From HK1 sp965220535 (GTDB lineage Bacteria; Pseudomonadota; Gammaproteobacteria; HK1), in the NCBI GenBank assembly GCA_965220535.1, contig OZ244833.1, positions 2,480,001 through 2,544,000 on the forward strand: a stretch of DNA of 64,000 bases. The letters run 5' to 3'. Below the pieces are notes generated by a model that saw only the letters and a list, made by a program, of their open reading frames with translations, searched no databases and had not been told where the DNA came from. The stretch's first letter is position 1. Each line of letters begins with the position of its first letter. The translations under genes and the position numbers were made by a program. Below are positions 9,601-18,200 of the stretch, piece after piece.

Positions 9601-9699
9601 AAATCGACCGATATCGATTCCTTTGAAGATATCGACAACGGCACAGACCGCCTTTTCCTGAAAAGACTGTTTTTTATAGCGAAAACGAGGAGTCGACAT
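6625..9699 (-). CDS. res: Type III restriction enzyme Res subunit (helicase/endonuclease)
   Basis: ATP-dependent restriction subunit that works in complex with Mod. The start at 9699 gives MSTPRFRYKKQSFQEKAV, the usual Res N-terminus; an upstream in-frame start at 9768 adds 23 unconserved residues. SF2 helicase motifs are all visible: Walker A METGTGKTFTF, DEAD-like VVIIDEPQKVEG, ALREGWDNPNVFQICKLR, and motif VI EVGRGLRI. Near the C-terminus a PD-(D/E)XK nuclease site is suggested by NPDFAFVVQGNEKED followed by FVAEAK. The product is 1024 residues, normal for Res. The gene appears intact, so restriction activity would depend on whether phase-variable mod is in frame. Confidence 0.93.
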   Translation of the reverse strand: MSTPRFRYKKQSFQEKAVCAVVDIFKGIDIGRFQRGPINPLHRMLPENTTSPSNPAIDFLLAHRRRLQDNLATVQKRNYIRQNGLRLDKGRLVLDTHMETGTGKTFTFINAIFELNREYGLTHFVIITPSIAIKEGIKKSFETTREYFQQSHHQRIKVLEIKPGKQLQGRTRAPTEVMDFFYSDVPTVLIMTNHAFNSYNKNLNRHLEGFHAGRAETPMEAIASRHPVVIIDEPQKVEGTKTFQRLSDFKATFMLRYSATFRENQIENLVYTLDSWDAFDQDLVKEISVADYRTDRTESAFLGLMHLSGTTAKLDAISFDGKPKTITVQGAEAEEQAGKLYRFTKNPAYRDLRVVKIDGGKGFVELSNGRRLNLGEYSGKAAENEWLVDEIMLRDTIDQHLEKERELFRRKIKCLSLFFIDRVKDYRDHQADGSKGRLQKSFEKIYEVCRKKHLEKLDSSDPWRLYLEQWTAAEVHGGYFSQSSASNLKLDRGKGGGQSEEERKLQQEINELILRDKERVLDPKNKLRFIFAHSALREGWDNPNVFQICKLRTGYSETSLVQEVGRGLRICVDEDLERQDRDTIGSEFSSINQLHIFTLGNGKFIDKLQKELGERRCSEKMIFEIRVEDLCRIYGINRPEGRKIIDSLYHAGCIDEKDILICYHGMEEILDESGLDIQKLIAGKNLPSRLSDSPSTKDSRKEIRKPRKYKASAAHYEKFKELWRMLHRKVIYEIKYSDDFLEQAKEAVNRIKDQIEPPSIHVKRESIRLGDDSFEKNESEERSVEPEAPLISEMSTSEFLNRLAKKTDLPRNRIIEILKEIDPDCWQKIQKNSWSAIDEVGKAIQDVIYASIVDNIHYHSLDDLRDSWSSITLSDRKFDATDYIELKELPFDHEDNNLWEEIAPYDSIDPERKISTAALKNENIIVFAKIPRAINIPAPFHPKGINPDFAFVVQGNEKEDSNIYFVAEAKPTTVMDDLVYRHEKYRVRFMERYFKGIHADQIRFKVVDGYRGLIRWFEESGVAR

Positions 9700-9820
9700 T
9701 TCGCAAGGGTGTCTCGGTAGGGTTTCAGCCGGCCCCATCGCCGAGGGCGAAAAGGGTTGTGGGTACAATGCTTCGTGTTTGGCGAAGATTTCGATGGGAT
9801 TTCATGACAAAGGATAGACG

Positions 9821-10021
9821 ATGCGTTATCGAATCGATGAAGGTGCCTCGTTGTTTGCGGAGGCTTCCGTTACCTACGATTTCATCATTTTGAGCGCGAT
9901 GATCGGCATTCTTATCGGCATTGTGATGGCGTGGGCGGCGTGGCATGGAAGGCAGTGGTGGTTGGTGACGTGGTCCGGGGGGTTGGTGTTGGCGAGCATG
10001 GCGACGATGCTTTTTCTTTGA
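9821..10021 (+). CDS. Small two-helix membrane protein
   Basis: 66 residues, unknown family. Two hydrophobic helices can be seen (about residues 20-40, FIILSAMIGILIGIVMAWAA, and 47-65), separated by HGRQWWL. The N-terminus RYRIDEGASLFAE is probably cytoplasmic. An AAAGGA ribosome-binding site lies 7 bp before the ATG, and TACAAT at 9764-9769 could be a -10 box. It is divergent from the restriction genes and convergent with exonuclease III. No function can be assigned. Confidence 0.6.
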   Translation: MRYRIDEGASLFAEASVTYDFIILSAMIGILIGIVMAWAAWHGRQWWLVTWSGGLVLASMATMLFL

Positions 10022-10115
10022 AGGGTGTCGGACATCGTAGCACGCCGGGGAGGGTTCGATTCTTCCTTGCCGACGGGTTGCCGGTCTTTGCGCTTCATCG
10101 CCGCTTCGTTCTTGA

Positions 10116-10889
10116 TCAAGGATCGATATCGACTCCTACCGGGCAATGATCCGAGCCCATGACATCGGGCCAGATGAAGGCGTTGCGTAGGGTTGACATC
10201 GCCTTGGGGGAGGCGAGTATGTAGTCGATCCGCCAGCCGACGTTGCGGGCTCTGGCACCGGCGCGTTGTGTCCACCAACTGTAATGGCCGGGGGCGTCGG
10301 GATGTCGGGTGCGGAAGGTATCGACCCAGCCGGCGGCGAGCCACCGGTCGATCTCTTCTCGCTCTTCGGGCAGGAAGCCGCTGGTCTTGCGATTGGCGTC
10401 GGGTCGGGCAAGGTCGATCTCGCGGTGGGCGGTGTTGAAATCCCCGATCACGAATACGAGATAGCGTTGTCGCAGGCGTCGGGCGCGTTCGAATACCGCT
10501 CGGTAGAAGTCGAGTTTGTAGGGGACGCGGCCGTTATCCCGATCTTTGCCGCTGCCGTTCGGAAAATAGGCGTTGATTACCGCGACTTTTCCGAAAATGG
10601 CGAGTTGATAGCGGCCTTCGGCGTCGAATCGCTCCTCGCCCAATGCGCTTTCGAGGCGGTCGGGTTTCGCTTTCGAATAAAGGCCGACGCCGCTGTAGCC
10701 GCCGCGTTCCGCGGCCACGAAATGGGTATGCCAATCTGTCGGGGAGCGCACCGGCGGGGGGATCTGCTCTTCGAAGGCTCGCACCTCTTGGATACCGAGC
10801 ACGTCGGCTTTCGATGCCTCGAGCGCATCGAGAAAACCCTTGCCGGCGCAGGCTCTTATTCCGTTGACGTTCCAACTGACGATGCGCAT
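10116..10889 (-). CDS. xth: Exodeoxyribonuclease III / AP endonuclease
   Basis: Member of the ExoIII branch of the EEP family. It cleaves DNA at abasic sites and removes 3' blocking groups in base-excision repair, using Mg2+. Diagnostic motifs run in order: MRIVSWNVNGIRA at the N-terminus, LGIQEVR (metal-ligand Glu), GYSGVGLYSK, NAYFPNGS, FVIGDFNTAHREID (catalytic Asp/Asn), and GWRIDYILAS with the terminal GSDHCPV (catalytic Asp-His pair). The 257-residue length is standard. It stands alone, convergent with the small membrane protein. Confidence 0.95.
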   Translation of the reverse strand: MRIVSWNVNGIRACAGKGFLDALEASKADVLGIQEVRAFEEQIPPPVRSPTDWHTHFVAAERGGYSGVGLYSKAKPDRLESALGEERFDAEGRYQLAIFGKVAVINAYFPNGSGKDRDNGRVPYKLDFYRAVFERARRLRQRYLVFVIGDFNTAHREIDLARPDANRKTSGFLPEEREEIDRWLAAGWVDTFRTRHPDAPGHYSWWTQRAGARARNVGWRIDYILASPKAMSTLRNAFIWPDVMGSDHCPVGVDIDP

Positions 10890-11391
10890 GTCGAAACGGC
10901 TCTCGTTGCGTTGGTGCTCTTGTCCGCGATGTTCTTTCGCTCGATTTTGCGGACATCGAAGGGTTTAACCCCGATCCCGACGATCTCTTGACGGGCTTGA
11001 CGGGTGTTGCCGGTCGAACTTGATTATCAGGTATTGTGCAATATCCTCGCCGCTTCCGCTTCTAAGATTCGGTGCTTCGAGGGGGCTCCGATCGGCTTTT
11101 TTATCGACGGGATTTGCCGTCCCGCGCATGATCACGAAAGTCCCCGTGTCTCACGGGTCTGGTACGTGTCGGTAGCGCTAGTCGGTAGCCCTTTATAAAA
11201 CCCCATCGTCGGGAGGCAGCCCCTCGCGGGAGAATCCGCCTGCCGTCGGCGGCCATCCACGCACGGCCTAGACCCTCCCCCTACCGGCGAATTTCGTACG
11301 ACCGAAGGGGGAAGCCGGTACTCCGGCTTCCCCCTTCGGTCGCACAGGACGGTTTGGTTCTTATGGGTATCCCCCGCCCTCTCTGTGTAGG
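10890..11391. other. Intergenic region, no gene seen
   Basis: No conserved frame is recognisable on either strand. It contains the strong inverted repeat at 11299-11342 described separately. Confidence 0.6.
11299..11342. terminator. Perfect 20-bp stem, 4-nt loop hairpin
   Basis: CGACCGAAGGGGGAAGCCGG, loop TACT, then its exact complement. The hairpin lies ~50 bp beyond the stop of the Cys-rich repeat gene on the minus strand. No T-run follows on either strand, so it may be a factor-assisted terminator, an mRNA 3'-end stabiliser or a dispersed palindrome. Confidence 0.55.
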
Positions 11392-12600
11392 CTATTTATC
11401 ATCCCCATACATCGCAGCGAATATCGACACATCCCGCAGCACGGGGCTGGTGTCCGTGCCATTGAAGCAACTCCACGGGTCGGTGCCGCCGCAAAGGCTA
11501 TCGGGATTCGGGTCGCCCATGCGCAGGCTGGCGTGCATCGTCTGCTGCTTGGCACTCGCCGATCCAGAGTCGATGTCGCGGCAGGAGCCACTCGAATCGC
11601 AGGTGTAGCAAAGCCCCGCATCGCAATGGATCACCTCGCCGCTCGCCATCATCGTTTTGGGCTCGGCGGAAGCGGACCCCGAATCGATGTCGCGGCAGGA
11701 GCCACTCGAATCGCAGGTGTAGCAAAGCCCCGCATCGCAATGGATCACCTCGCCGCTCGCCATCATCGTTTTGGGCTCGGCGGAAGCGGACCCCGAGTCG
11801 ATGTCGCGGCAGGATCCGCTCGAATCGCAGGTGTAGCAAAGACCCGCGTCGCAATGGATCACCTCGCCGCTCGCCATCATCGTGTTGGTCTTGGCGGACG
11901 CGGACCCCGAATCGATGTCGCGGCAGGAGCCACTCGAATCACAGGTGTAGCAAAGACCCGCATCGCAATGAATCACTTCACCGCTTGCCATCATCGTGGG
12001 CGGCAACGAAGCAGCCCCCGCCTGAATGATCGACCCGTCTTCGCCATAGCACGTGTAACTACCATCGTCATTTTGAAAGCAGCCGCCCTCCGCGAGCATC
12101 GTGTTGCCGCCCGCGCTGGCTTCTTCGACTTTTTCGCAACTATCGTAGGGCGATGCCGTCCCCATTTTATGGGTGCACACATACAGCCCGTCAGGACGCT
12201 GTTCCGTGATTGTTATGGTTTCGCCCATCGCCATCTGCGTGTCGCCCACGGAGGAAGCGGACTTGCCCTGACCGGGACTCGTGCAGTTGCCGTTGGCGTC
12301 GCAGTAGATCCGAGCGGTGGTGGTGAGGTAGCAACTGGGCTCGCCCATCCGATTGCCGTCCGTGTCGATCTGCACCTTGCAGTAGTACACGCCGTCCTCC
12401 CGCTCTTCCGTCCACGTGTCGATATGGCTGAAGGTGCCTGCGAGCAAGGTGGACGATTCGGCAGCCGCGCTCTTGCCGGCAGCCTCTTCCTTCGCCCGCT
12501 CGCAATTGTCGTCCGTCATCCAGTCCGGACATTCGTAGGCAAACGCCGTTCCGGCGAAGCCAAAGATGATTCCTGCGATAATGCTGATTGTCGTTTTCAT
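11392..12600 (-). CDS. Secreted Cys-rich tandem-repeat protein
   Basis: 402 residues, no family recognised. The start at 12600 gives a classical signal peptide (MKTTISIIAGIIFGFAGTAFA, cleavage before YECP) and has GAGGAAA 6 bp upstream; a frame extension to 12735 has no support. After the signal come segments that each open with a T-(M/L)-x-A motif. Four of them are near-identical 38-residue repeats, TMMASGEVIHCDAGLC followed by YTCDSSGSCRDIDSG, each with four Cys in a C-x4-C-x2-C-x6-C pattern. The N-terminal segments carry further Cys in degenerate form. The even Cys number per unit suggests small disulfide-bonded knots at the cell surface or in the periplasm. The repeated DNA makes copy-number change likely. 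Confidence 0.7.
   Translation of the reverse strand: MKTTISIIAGIIFGFAGTAFAYECPDWMTDDNCERAKEEAAGKSAAAESSTLLAGTFSHIDTWTEEREDGVYYCKVQIDTDGNRMGEPSCYLTTTARIYCDANGNCTSPGQGKSASSVGDTQMAMGETITITEQRPDGLYVCTHKMGTASPYDSCEKVEEASAGGNTMLAEGGCFQNDDGSYTCYGEDGSIIQAGAASLPPTMMASGEVIHCDAGLCYTCDSSGSCRDIDSGSASAKTNTMMASGEVIHCDAGLCYTCDSSGSCRDIDSGSASAEPKTMMASGEVIHCDAGLCYTCDSSGSCRDIDSGSASAEPKTMMASGEVIHCDAGLCYTCDSSGSCRDIDSGSASAKQQTMHASLRMGDPNPDSLCGGTDPWSCFNGTDTSPVLRDVSIFAAMYGDDK
11541..11998 (-). repeat. Four 114-bp in-frame tandem repeats
   Basis: The CATCATCG landmark on the plus strand falls at 11647, 11761, 11875 and 11989, exactly 114 bp apart. Units differ by only a few bases, so the copies were made or homogenised recently. 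The unit encodes the 38-residue Cys module. Confidence 0.9.
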
Positions 12601-13169
12601 GATCGGTTTCCTCGATCGAAGGCGTTTACATGAAGCGAATGTAGTGAATCGGGGTTCGCTCGGTAATGAAACATTTTTCAACCTACTTGAATGGCTCGTA
12701 TCTCTACTACTAGCAAAGAAAATCCAATCTGTCAACGAATTTATTTCGGTTCGCAGGAGAGCACGAACTTCGGTTCACGGGAGAGCACGAAGGGAGCATC
12801 CGACATGGCATCGCAATCCACGGCATTGCCCTTGAATCCAAAGTTCAGATGATCGGTATCGACAAGATTCGGGGGCGTTTCAGCCGTGTCAATCTGAATA
12901 TTCGGCCATGACAATCCGCGCTCCATTCATGCGTATTACACGGCATCCATCAAGCGTTGCACACTTAAGTCCAAGCGTGGTGCCGGTCGCCGGGTCTACT
13001 TTGAGATGCCGGAAATCGATTTTGCGCCGTCGGTGAGCCTTCGAGAGGGCACGAAGGGGTATTCGAGCACGAGGCGACTCCTTGACATTCAGGCGTTGAC
13101 GAGCGGGTATTTTCCCGAGTTTCCACCGAAGAGGAGGCCAAAGGCTTTGAACGACGACGCAGAGCGTGG
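12601..13169. other. Intergenic region with a short direct repeat, no gene seen
   Basis: A ~25-bp direct repeat (TTCGGTTCGCAGGAGAGCAC-like) occurs twice at about 12745-12795. Frames on both strands are low in recognisable content. Confidence 0.5.
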
Positions 13170-13640
13170 CGTTGATCGAGCGCGACCGACGCCATCTGAT
13201 TCGCTCCTTGCGCAACCCCGATCTCGAACCCGCCGGCTAAGTCCGGGTGCGCGGCGAGGGGCGATATTCCATGACGCCAACGGCGATGCCTTCATCGACG
13301 GTCCGGCGGGGTTGCCGAACGACACCTGCGGCAACGGTCGCAAGGAACCGGCGGCCGCCGCGACTCGTCGGATGCGCGTTGGAGGCGGTCGAAGACCGGG
13401 CGACCAAGGAGCGATTCACGCCCGAAGACGGGATCGGCTCCCGTTTGTTCAAGGCGTTGATCGATCGCCCTTTGTTCACGCGACTCGAAGGCGAGGATAC
13501 GATTTGCCTCGCCCCGCCGGTCATCGTGCCCGATGAGACCGTCGTCGATATCGTCGATACCATAGCGCCGGGGCGCAAGATGTCTCCGGCTGAGAGTGCG
13601 CGAGGCTCTTCGGCTTTCACCCTCGAGATTCGATCAAGGG
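13170..13640 (+). pseudogene. Remnant of a class-III (omega-type) aminotransferase with a large internal deletion
   Basis: Three pieces line up with a PLP-dependent class-III aminotransferase, in different frames. At 13172 ALIERDRRHLIRSL then NPDLEPAG-stop-VRVRGEGRY matches the N-terminal start. At about 13262 IFHDANGDAFIDGPAGL followed by GNGRKE matches the region around the usual DAEGxxYxDGxAGL. At about 13378 VGCALEAVEDRATKERFTPE then LEGEDTICLAPPVIV matches the C-terminus. The ~300 residues between, including the PLP lysine, are missing. At least one stop and a frameshift are present. This is a dead gene upstream of hyuA. Confidence 0.7.
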
Positions 13641-13787
13641 GGGCAGGGGATATCGGGTGCCGCCGTCGGTAGTCGGTGAGAGCGCCTGATCGCCGCGTCT
13701 GGCTGTTCGCCGCGATCGAATTTTTCAGCAAGGCTTTTTTTCAGCAAGATTTTTTCATCAAGGCCAAGGAAAAGGAAAGTCGGGACG

Positions 13788-15932
13788 ATGAGCAAAAGCC
13801 ACGGGCAGGGCGGCGGTCTTTGTCGTTTGGCGGTCGATATCGGCGGCACTTTCACCGATGTGGTGCTAGAGCGTCCCGAGGGTTTGGTAACGGCCAAGGT
13901 GCTGACCACTCACGGTCGCCCCGATGACGGAGTGATGGTCGGCGTGGACGAGGTTATCGAGCGTGCCCGCCGTGAACCCGCCGATGTCTCCTTGTCGATT
14001 CACGGTACGACGCTCGCCACCAACGCGATCATCGAGCGCAAGGGGGCCAAGACCGCTCTCGTTACCACCGCCGGTTTCCGGGACGTGCTCGATATCGGCT
14101 ACGAAAGTCGCCACGACCAATACGACATCATGATCGAGAAGCCGCCGGCCTTGGTGCCGCGCGAACTGCGCTTTACGGTTCCCGAGCGGGTCGACGTCCG
14201 GGGGCGCGCGATCGAAGCCTTGGACGAAGTCGCGGTGGCCGAGCTCGCTCGGCGTTTGGAAGCGCTCGGAGTCGAGAGCGTCGGGGTCGGTTTTTTGCAT
14301 AGCTACGCCAACCCCGCTCACGAGCGCAAGGCGCGCGAGATCATCAATCGTTATTTGCCCGAAGTCCCCATCACCCTCTCGTGCGAAGTGTGCCCCGAGG
14401 TGCGCGAATACGAGCGTTTTTGCACCACCGTCGCCAATGCCTATATCCAACCCTTGATGGCGGGTTATCTCGAGCGATTGGGGCAGCGGCTCGCCGCTCG
14501 CGGATTGTCCTGTCCGCTGTTGCTGATGACTTCCGGCGGCGGGCTTGCCGCTCTCGATACTGCGATGCGTTTTCCCATCCGCCTCGTCGAATCCGGTCCG
14601 GCCGGGGGAGCGATCCTCGCCGCCGGTATCGCGCGGGAGTTGGGGCTGCGCAAGGCCCTTTCCTTCGATATGGGGGGAACTACCGCCAAAATCTGTTTGA
14701 TCGACGATTTCGTTCCCGGCACCGCTCGCGAGTTCGAAGTGGACCGCCGCTCGCGCTTCATGAAGGGCAGCGGTTTGCCCTTGCGGATCCCGGTGATCGA
14801 GATGGTGGAGATCGGAGCCGGCGGCGGTTCGATCGCCCGTGTCGATCGGATGGGTCGGATCGCGGTCGGACCCGACAGCGCCGGCTCCGAGCCAGGTCCT
14901 GCGGCTTACGCCCGTGGCGGCATCGAGCCGACCGTCACCGACGCCGATATTCTGCTCGGGAGGATCGATCCCCGGCGTTTCGCCGGCGGCTCGATCCCCT
15001 TGGACACGGCGGCGGCGAGCCGGGCGATTTCCGAAGCCGTTGCCGCACCGCTCGGGCTCGACGAGAAAATGGCTGCCTTCGGGATCGCCGAGATGGTCGA
15101 CGAGACGATGGCCAACGCCGCTCGGGTGCACGCGGTGGAGCAGGGGAAGAACGCCGCCGAGCACGCGATCATCGCTTTCGGAGGCGCCGCGCCTTTGCAT
15201 GCGAGCCGTCTTGCCGACAAGCTCGGGGTCAAGACTCTGGTGATCCCGGCGCAGGCGGGCGTGGGTTCGGCGGTCGGTTTTCTGCGCGCTCCCATCGCCT
15301 ACGAAGTGGTGCGAAGCCGCAACCTGCGCCTGCGCGATTTCGAGGCCCAAGCCATCGATGCATTGCTCGGCGAGATGGAAGCCGAAGCGTTGGCGGTGGT
15401 GCGTCGGGCCGCCCCCGAGGCGGAGATCCGCCAAACCCGCGGAGCCTTCATGCGCTATGTCGGTCAGGGGCATGAAATCTTCGTCCCCCTGCCGGTGCGA
15501 AGACTCGAGGCGAAGGATCGCTCGTCGATGCACTCGGCCTTCGATCGGGAATACGCGCGTTTATACCGCCGCACCCTGCCCGAAGCCGAGGTCGAGGTGC
15601 TGACCTTCGCGTTGACCGTTTCGACCCTTTCCGACCCATCGTCGGGGGAGCTCGATATCGAGCCCGCTCCCGAGACGGGCGATCTCGAGACGGACGATAT
15701 CGAGACGCACGCTCGCGCGATCCCGCCTCCGCTCGACCACCTCGAAGTGCTCGATCTCGAAAGCGGTCGCAGCGTTGCGGTCCCCTTGTGGCGGCGCGAC
15801 GATCTTCCCGCGGGCGCCTGCCTCGACGGTCCGGCGATCTTGAGCGAGGACGAGACCTCCACCTTCGTCGCGGCCCATTTTCGCGTTCAGGTGGCGGCCA
15901 ATCACCTCGTGATTAACCGGCGGGACTCGTGA
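13788..15932 (+). CDS. Hydantoinase/5-oxoprolinase subunit A family protein
   Basis: HyuA-type ATP-dependent amidohydrolase subunit; relatives open hydantoin or 5-oxoproline rings, or carboxylate acetone/acetophenone, together with a HyuB partner. The ASKHA nucleotide-binding signature LAVDIGGTFTDVVLERP starts near residue 13. IHGTTLATNAIIERKGAKTA, the second nucleotide motif FDMGGTTAKICLID, and GGGSIARVD with GPDSAGSEPGPAAY follow; these are all hallmark HyuA sequences. Length 714 is normal. The start follows AAGTCGGGACG and gives MSKSHGQGG. No hyuB lies in the window, which is unusual for the family. The stop is within a 20-bp direct repeat (GTGATTAACCGRCGGGA). Confidence 0.88.
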   Translation: MSKSHGQGGGLCRLAVDIGGTFTDVVLERPEGLVTAKVLTTHGRPDDGVMVGVDEVIERARREPADVSLSIHGTTLATNAIIERKGAKTALVTTAGFRDVLDIGYESRHDQYDIMIEKPPALVPRELRFTVPERVDVRGRAIEALDEVAVAELARRLEALGVESVGVGFLHSYANPAHERKAREIINRYLPEVPITLSCEVCPEVREYERFCTTVANAYIQPLMAGYLERLGQRLAARGLSCPLLLMTSGGGLAALDTAMRFPIRLVESGPAGGAILAAGIARELGLRKALSFDMGGTTAKICLIDDFVPGTAREFEVDRRSRFMKGSGLPLRIPVIEMVEIGAGGGSIARVDRMGRIAVGPDSAGSEPGPAAYARGGIEPTVTDADILLGRIDPRRFAGGSIPLDTAAASRAISEAVAAPLGLDEKMAAFGIAEMVDETMANAARVHAVEQGKNAAEHAIIAFGGAAPLHASRLADKLGVKTLVIPAQAGVGSAVGFLRAPIAYEVVRSRNLRLRDFEAQAIDALLGEMEAEALAVVRRAAPEAEIRQTRGAFMRYVGQGHEIFVPLPVRRLEAKDRSSMHSAFDREYARLYRRTLPEAEVEVLTFALTVSTLSDPSSGELDIEPAPETGDLETDDIETHARAIPPPLDHLEVLDLESGRSVAVPLWRRDDLPAGACLDGPAILSEDETSTFVAAHFRVQVAANHLVINRRDS

Positions 15933-16802
15933 TTAACCGACGGGAGGAGTAGCGTAGGAGCGAGTCCTCCGCCTTTGAATTTTTGAGCACCCTTCGAGAT
16001 CCGATCATAAGAAAGGATGGCGGTGATCTGTGCACCGGGCAATAGCGGCGGCCGCGGCGAGGATGATATGACGTCGGGGTTTGATCGTGATCGATAAGGA
16101 GTCGGCATCGAAGCCTCTGCCTTTGATAAGAGCGGATGGACATGCTTCCACTTCTTACACCGGCAATATGGGAAGTGTCTTAACAAGAACATTGCCGAAT
16201 ATACGATCTCGACTCTGAAAACCCTTTTCGACTCCGACCGCCTCGCCTGCGGGTATTTTTCATAACGGCGCCGGGGCTTGTCCTTTTGTCGGCGGCAAGC
16301 GTTTCGGTCGTCGAGCATCGGATATAGCGGACGATATTCGAAGGAAATCCGGAAGACTCGATCCTAACTTGCCCTCGCATCCCCCGACGATGCCCCGAGA
16401 ACGGTGATATTTCATTCGGTGGCTATGAGCCGGCTGGATTTCAATAAAACCTTTCGAAAGGAGCGTATGCGGATATTCGGGGAATACAAAACCGAAACAT
16501 CGGAGAAAGCACGGGCGTTTGACATTCGCATGGCGCAGACCCGAAAGATATAAATAATGGGCAATGGATCATATATTGGACGTTGAGGTGCTGATACCCG
16601 TTGGCGAATAGATAACCCTTGGAATGCCTCCACCCGCTTTTTTATCGATATATCCGTCAATCATGTTTTATACCTGCTTTTATCGCTATGTATCGGAAGA
16701 AGCGATGCATACTTTCTGCGGCTTTTTCGGATCGAGCGTTTTCATTCCACGAAAAAATAGATTCGATAAAGGATAAGCCCGCTATGCCCTCGGCTCGTCG
16801 CT
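15933..16802. other. Intergenic region of 870 bp, no gene recognised
   Basis: Less GC-rich than its flanks, especially 16440-16760. Short open frames occur on both strands but none shows a family motif. It may contain decayed mobile or regulatory DNA; I can assign nothing. Confidence 0.5.
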
Positions 16803-17978
16803 TCAGGTCGGATGCCTTTCGACCAACTGTTTCGCGATGATCATTCTTTGCATTTCGTTGGTGCCTTCGGCGATAGCGAGCAAGGGTGCGTCTCGATAGT
16901 AGCGCTCGATATTGAATTCCCGCGAATAGCCGTAGGCTCCATGGATGCGCATCGCCTCGGTGGCGTTGAAAAGCGCGGTTTCCGTGGCGAAGAGTTTGGC
17001 CATCCCCGCTTCCATATCGCAGCGCTCGTTCGCATCGTAGGCGCGGGCGGCGGATTCGGTCAGCAGGCGAGAGGCTTCGAGGCGCGTGGACATTTCCGCG
17101 AGTTTGATTTGGATCGACTGGTGTTCGCAGATCGCTCGACCGAAAGTCTTGCGAGTTTGGGCGTAGGCAAGGCTTTCCTCGAGACAAGCGCGGGCGATGC
17201 CGCAGCCGCGGGCGGCAACGTTGATCCGCCCGAGTTCGAGGCCGCTCAATATCTGCTGCATGCCGCGGCCCTCGACCCCCCCGATCAGGTTGTCCCGCGG
17301 CACTTCGCAATCATCGAAAACAAGTTCGCCGGTATCGATCCCTTTGTAGCCGAGTTTTTCCATCTTGCGCACGACCTCCAAACCCGGCGCGTCCTTTTCG
17401 ATGATCAAAAGGCTCATCCCGCGGTGCGGCGGGTCGGTTTCTTGATCGGTTTTGACAAGAGCCACGAGGATATTGCCGTGCACGCCGTTGCTGACCCATA
17501 GTTTGGAGCCGTTGACGATATAGCGATCTCGATAGATATGCGTACGAGTGCGGATAGCCTGCAAATCGGTGCCGCAATCGGACTCGGTGAGAGCGATGGC
17601 CCCGCGCAATTCCCCGCTCGCACAACGCGGAAGATAACGCCGCTTTTGCTCTTCGGTGCCGAAGCGCTCGATCGCCGCCGCCATGATCAGATGGGCGTTG
17701 AAAATACCGGCAATCGACATCCACACCGCACTGACCCGCTCGACGATACGGGCGTAGGTGGAGGCGGAAAGCCCCAATCCACCGTAGCCCGGGGCGATAG
17801 TGGCACCGAAAAGACCCAACTCCTTCATCTTGTCGACGATATCTTTCGGCCAAGTGTCGCTATCCTCCAAAGCGCGAACATAAGGACGCACATCCCGCTC
17901 CAAAAAGCGGTCCACGGAGTCGATCACCAAGGATTCGTGGGATTCATCGGGCAACGATATTTGTCGGGTATCGCTCAT
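16803..17978 (-). CDS. Acyl-CoA dehydrogenase
   Basis: FAD-dependent acyl-CoA dehydrogenase that introduces the alpha-beta double bond into an acyl-CoA. Conserved features: LGLFGATIAPGYGGLGLSAS (substrate-binding N-domain), ALTESDCGTDL (signature 1), VNGSKLWVSNG, RKTFGRAICEHQSIQIKLAE and near the C-terminus YGYSREFNIERYYRDA then AIAEGTNEMQR, where the Glu before GTNE is the usual catalytic base. 391 residues, typical. Preceded by GGAG, and only 12 bp separates it from a small ORF upstream. It is isolated from other beta-oxidation genes. Substrate (short-chain, branched or glutaryl-like) is not determinable. Confidence 0.93.
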   Translation of the reverse strand: MSDTRQISLPDESHESLVIDSVDRFLERDVRPYVRALEDSDTWPKDIVDKMKELGLFGATIAPGYGGLGLSASTYARIVERVSAVWMSIAGIFNAHLIMAAAIERFGTEEQKRRYLPRCASGELRGAIALTESDCGTDLQAIRTRTHIYRDRYIVNGSKLWVSNGVHGNILVALVKTDQETDPPHRGMSLLIIEKDAPGLEVVRKMEKLGYKGIDTGELVFDDCEVPRDNLIGGVEGRGMQQILSGLELGRINVAARGCGIARACLEESLAYAQTRKTFGRAICEHQSIQIKLAEMSTRLEASRLLTESAARAYDANERCDMEAGMAKLFATETALFNATEAMRIHGAYGYSREFNIERYYRDAPLLAIAEGTNEMQRMIIAKQLVERHPT

Positions 17979-17990
17979 CGAGAGCGCTCC

Positions 17991-18200
17991 TTAGATGGCG
18001 GGTAGGGGTGACAAGTTCCCCGCGTGCTCGTAAAGGGCCGCGAAGAGATCGCGAGATTCGCCATCACTCATACACTCATAGCATTCGATTTCGGCCTCGT
18101 CATCGACGAGATCGGCCGCGGATTCGGCAGCGTTCGGCTTTCGAGAAATCGAGCGCCGCGAACGAGCGAAAGGGATGGAACGATTCACAAAGCGATGCAA
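17991..18200 (-). CDS. Possible small acidic protein upstream of the acyl-CoA dehydrogenase
   Basis: A 69-codon frame ends TAA 12 bp before the dehydrogenase start, with GGAG between them, so the spacing is operon-like. The C-terminal half is acidic (LVDDEAEIECYECMSDG). The N-terminal half is Arg/Ser-rich and may not be translated, so the true start may be internal. No family is recognised. Confidence 0.3.
   Translation of the reverse strand: MHRFVNRSIPFARSRRSISRKPNAAESAADLVDDEAEIECYECMSDGESRDLFAALYEHAGNLSPLPAI

Noticed and set aside
13866..15533. 555-codon frame antisense to hyuA
   Set aside because: The sense strand has all HyuA signatures; the antisense product is low-complexity.
15933..16802. 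Transposase remnant
   Set aside because: Some short frames looked suggestive but no catalytic triad, terminal inverted repeats or target duplication was visible.
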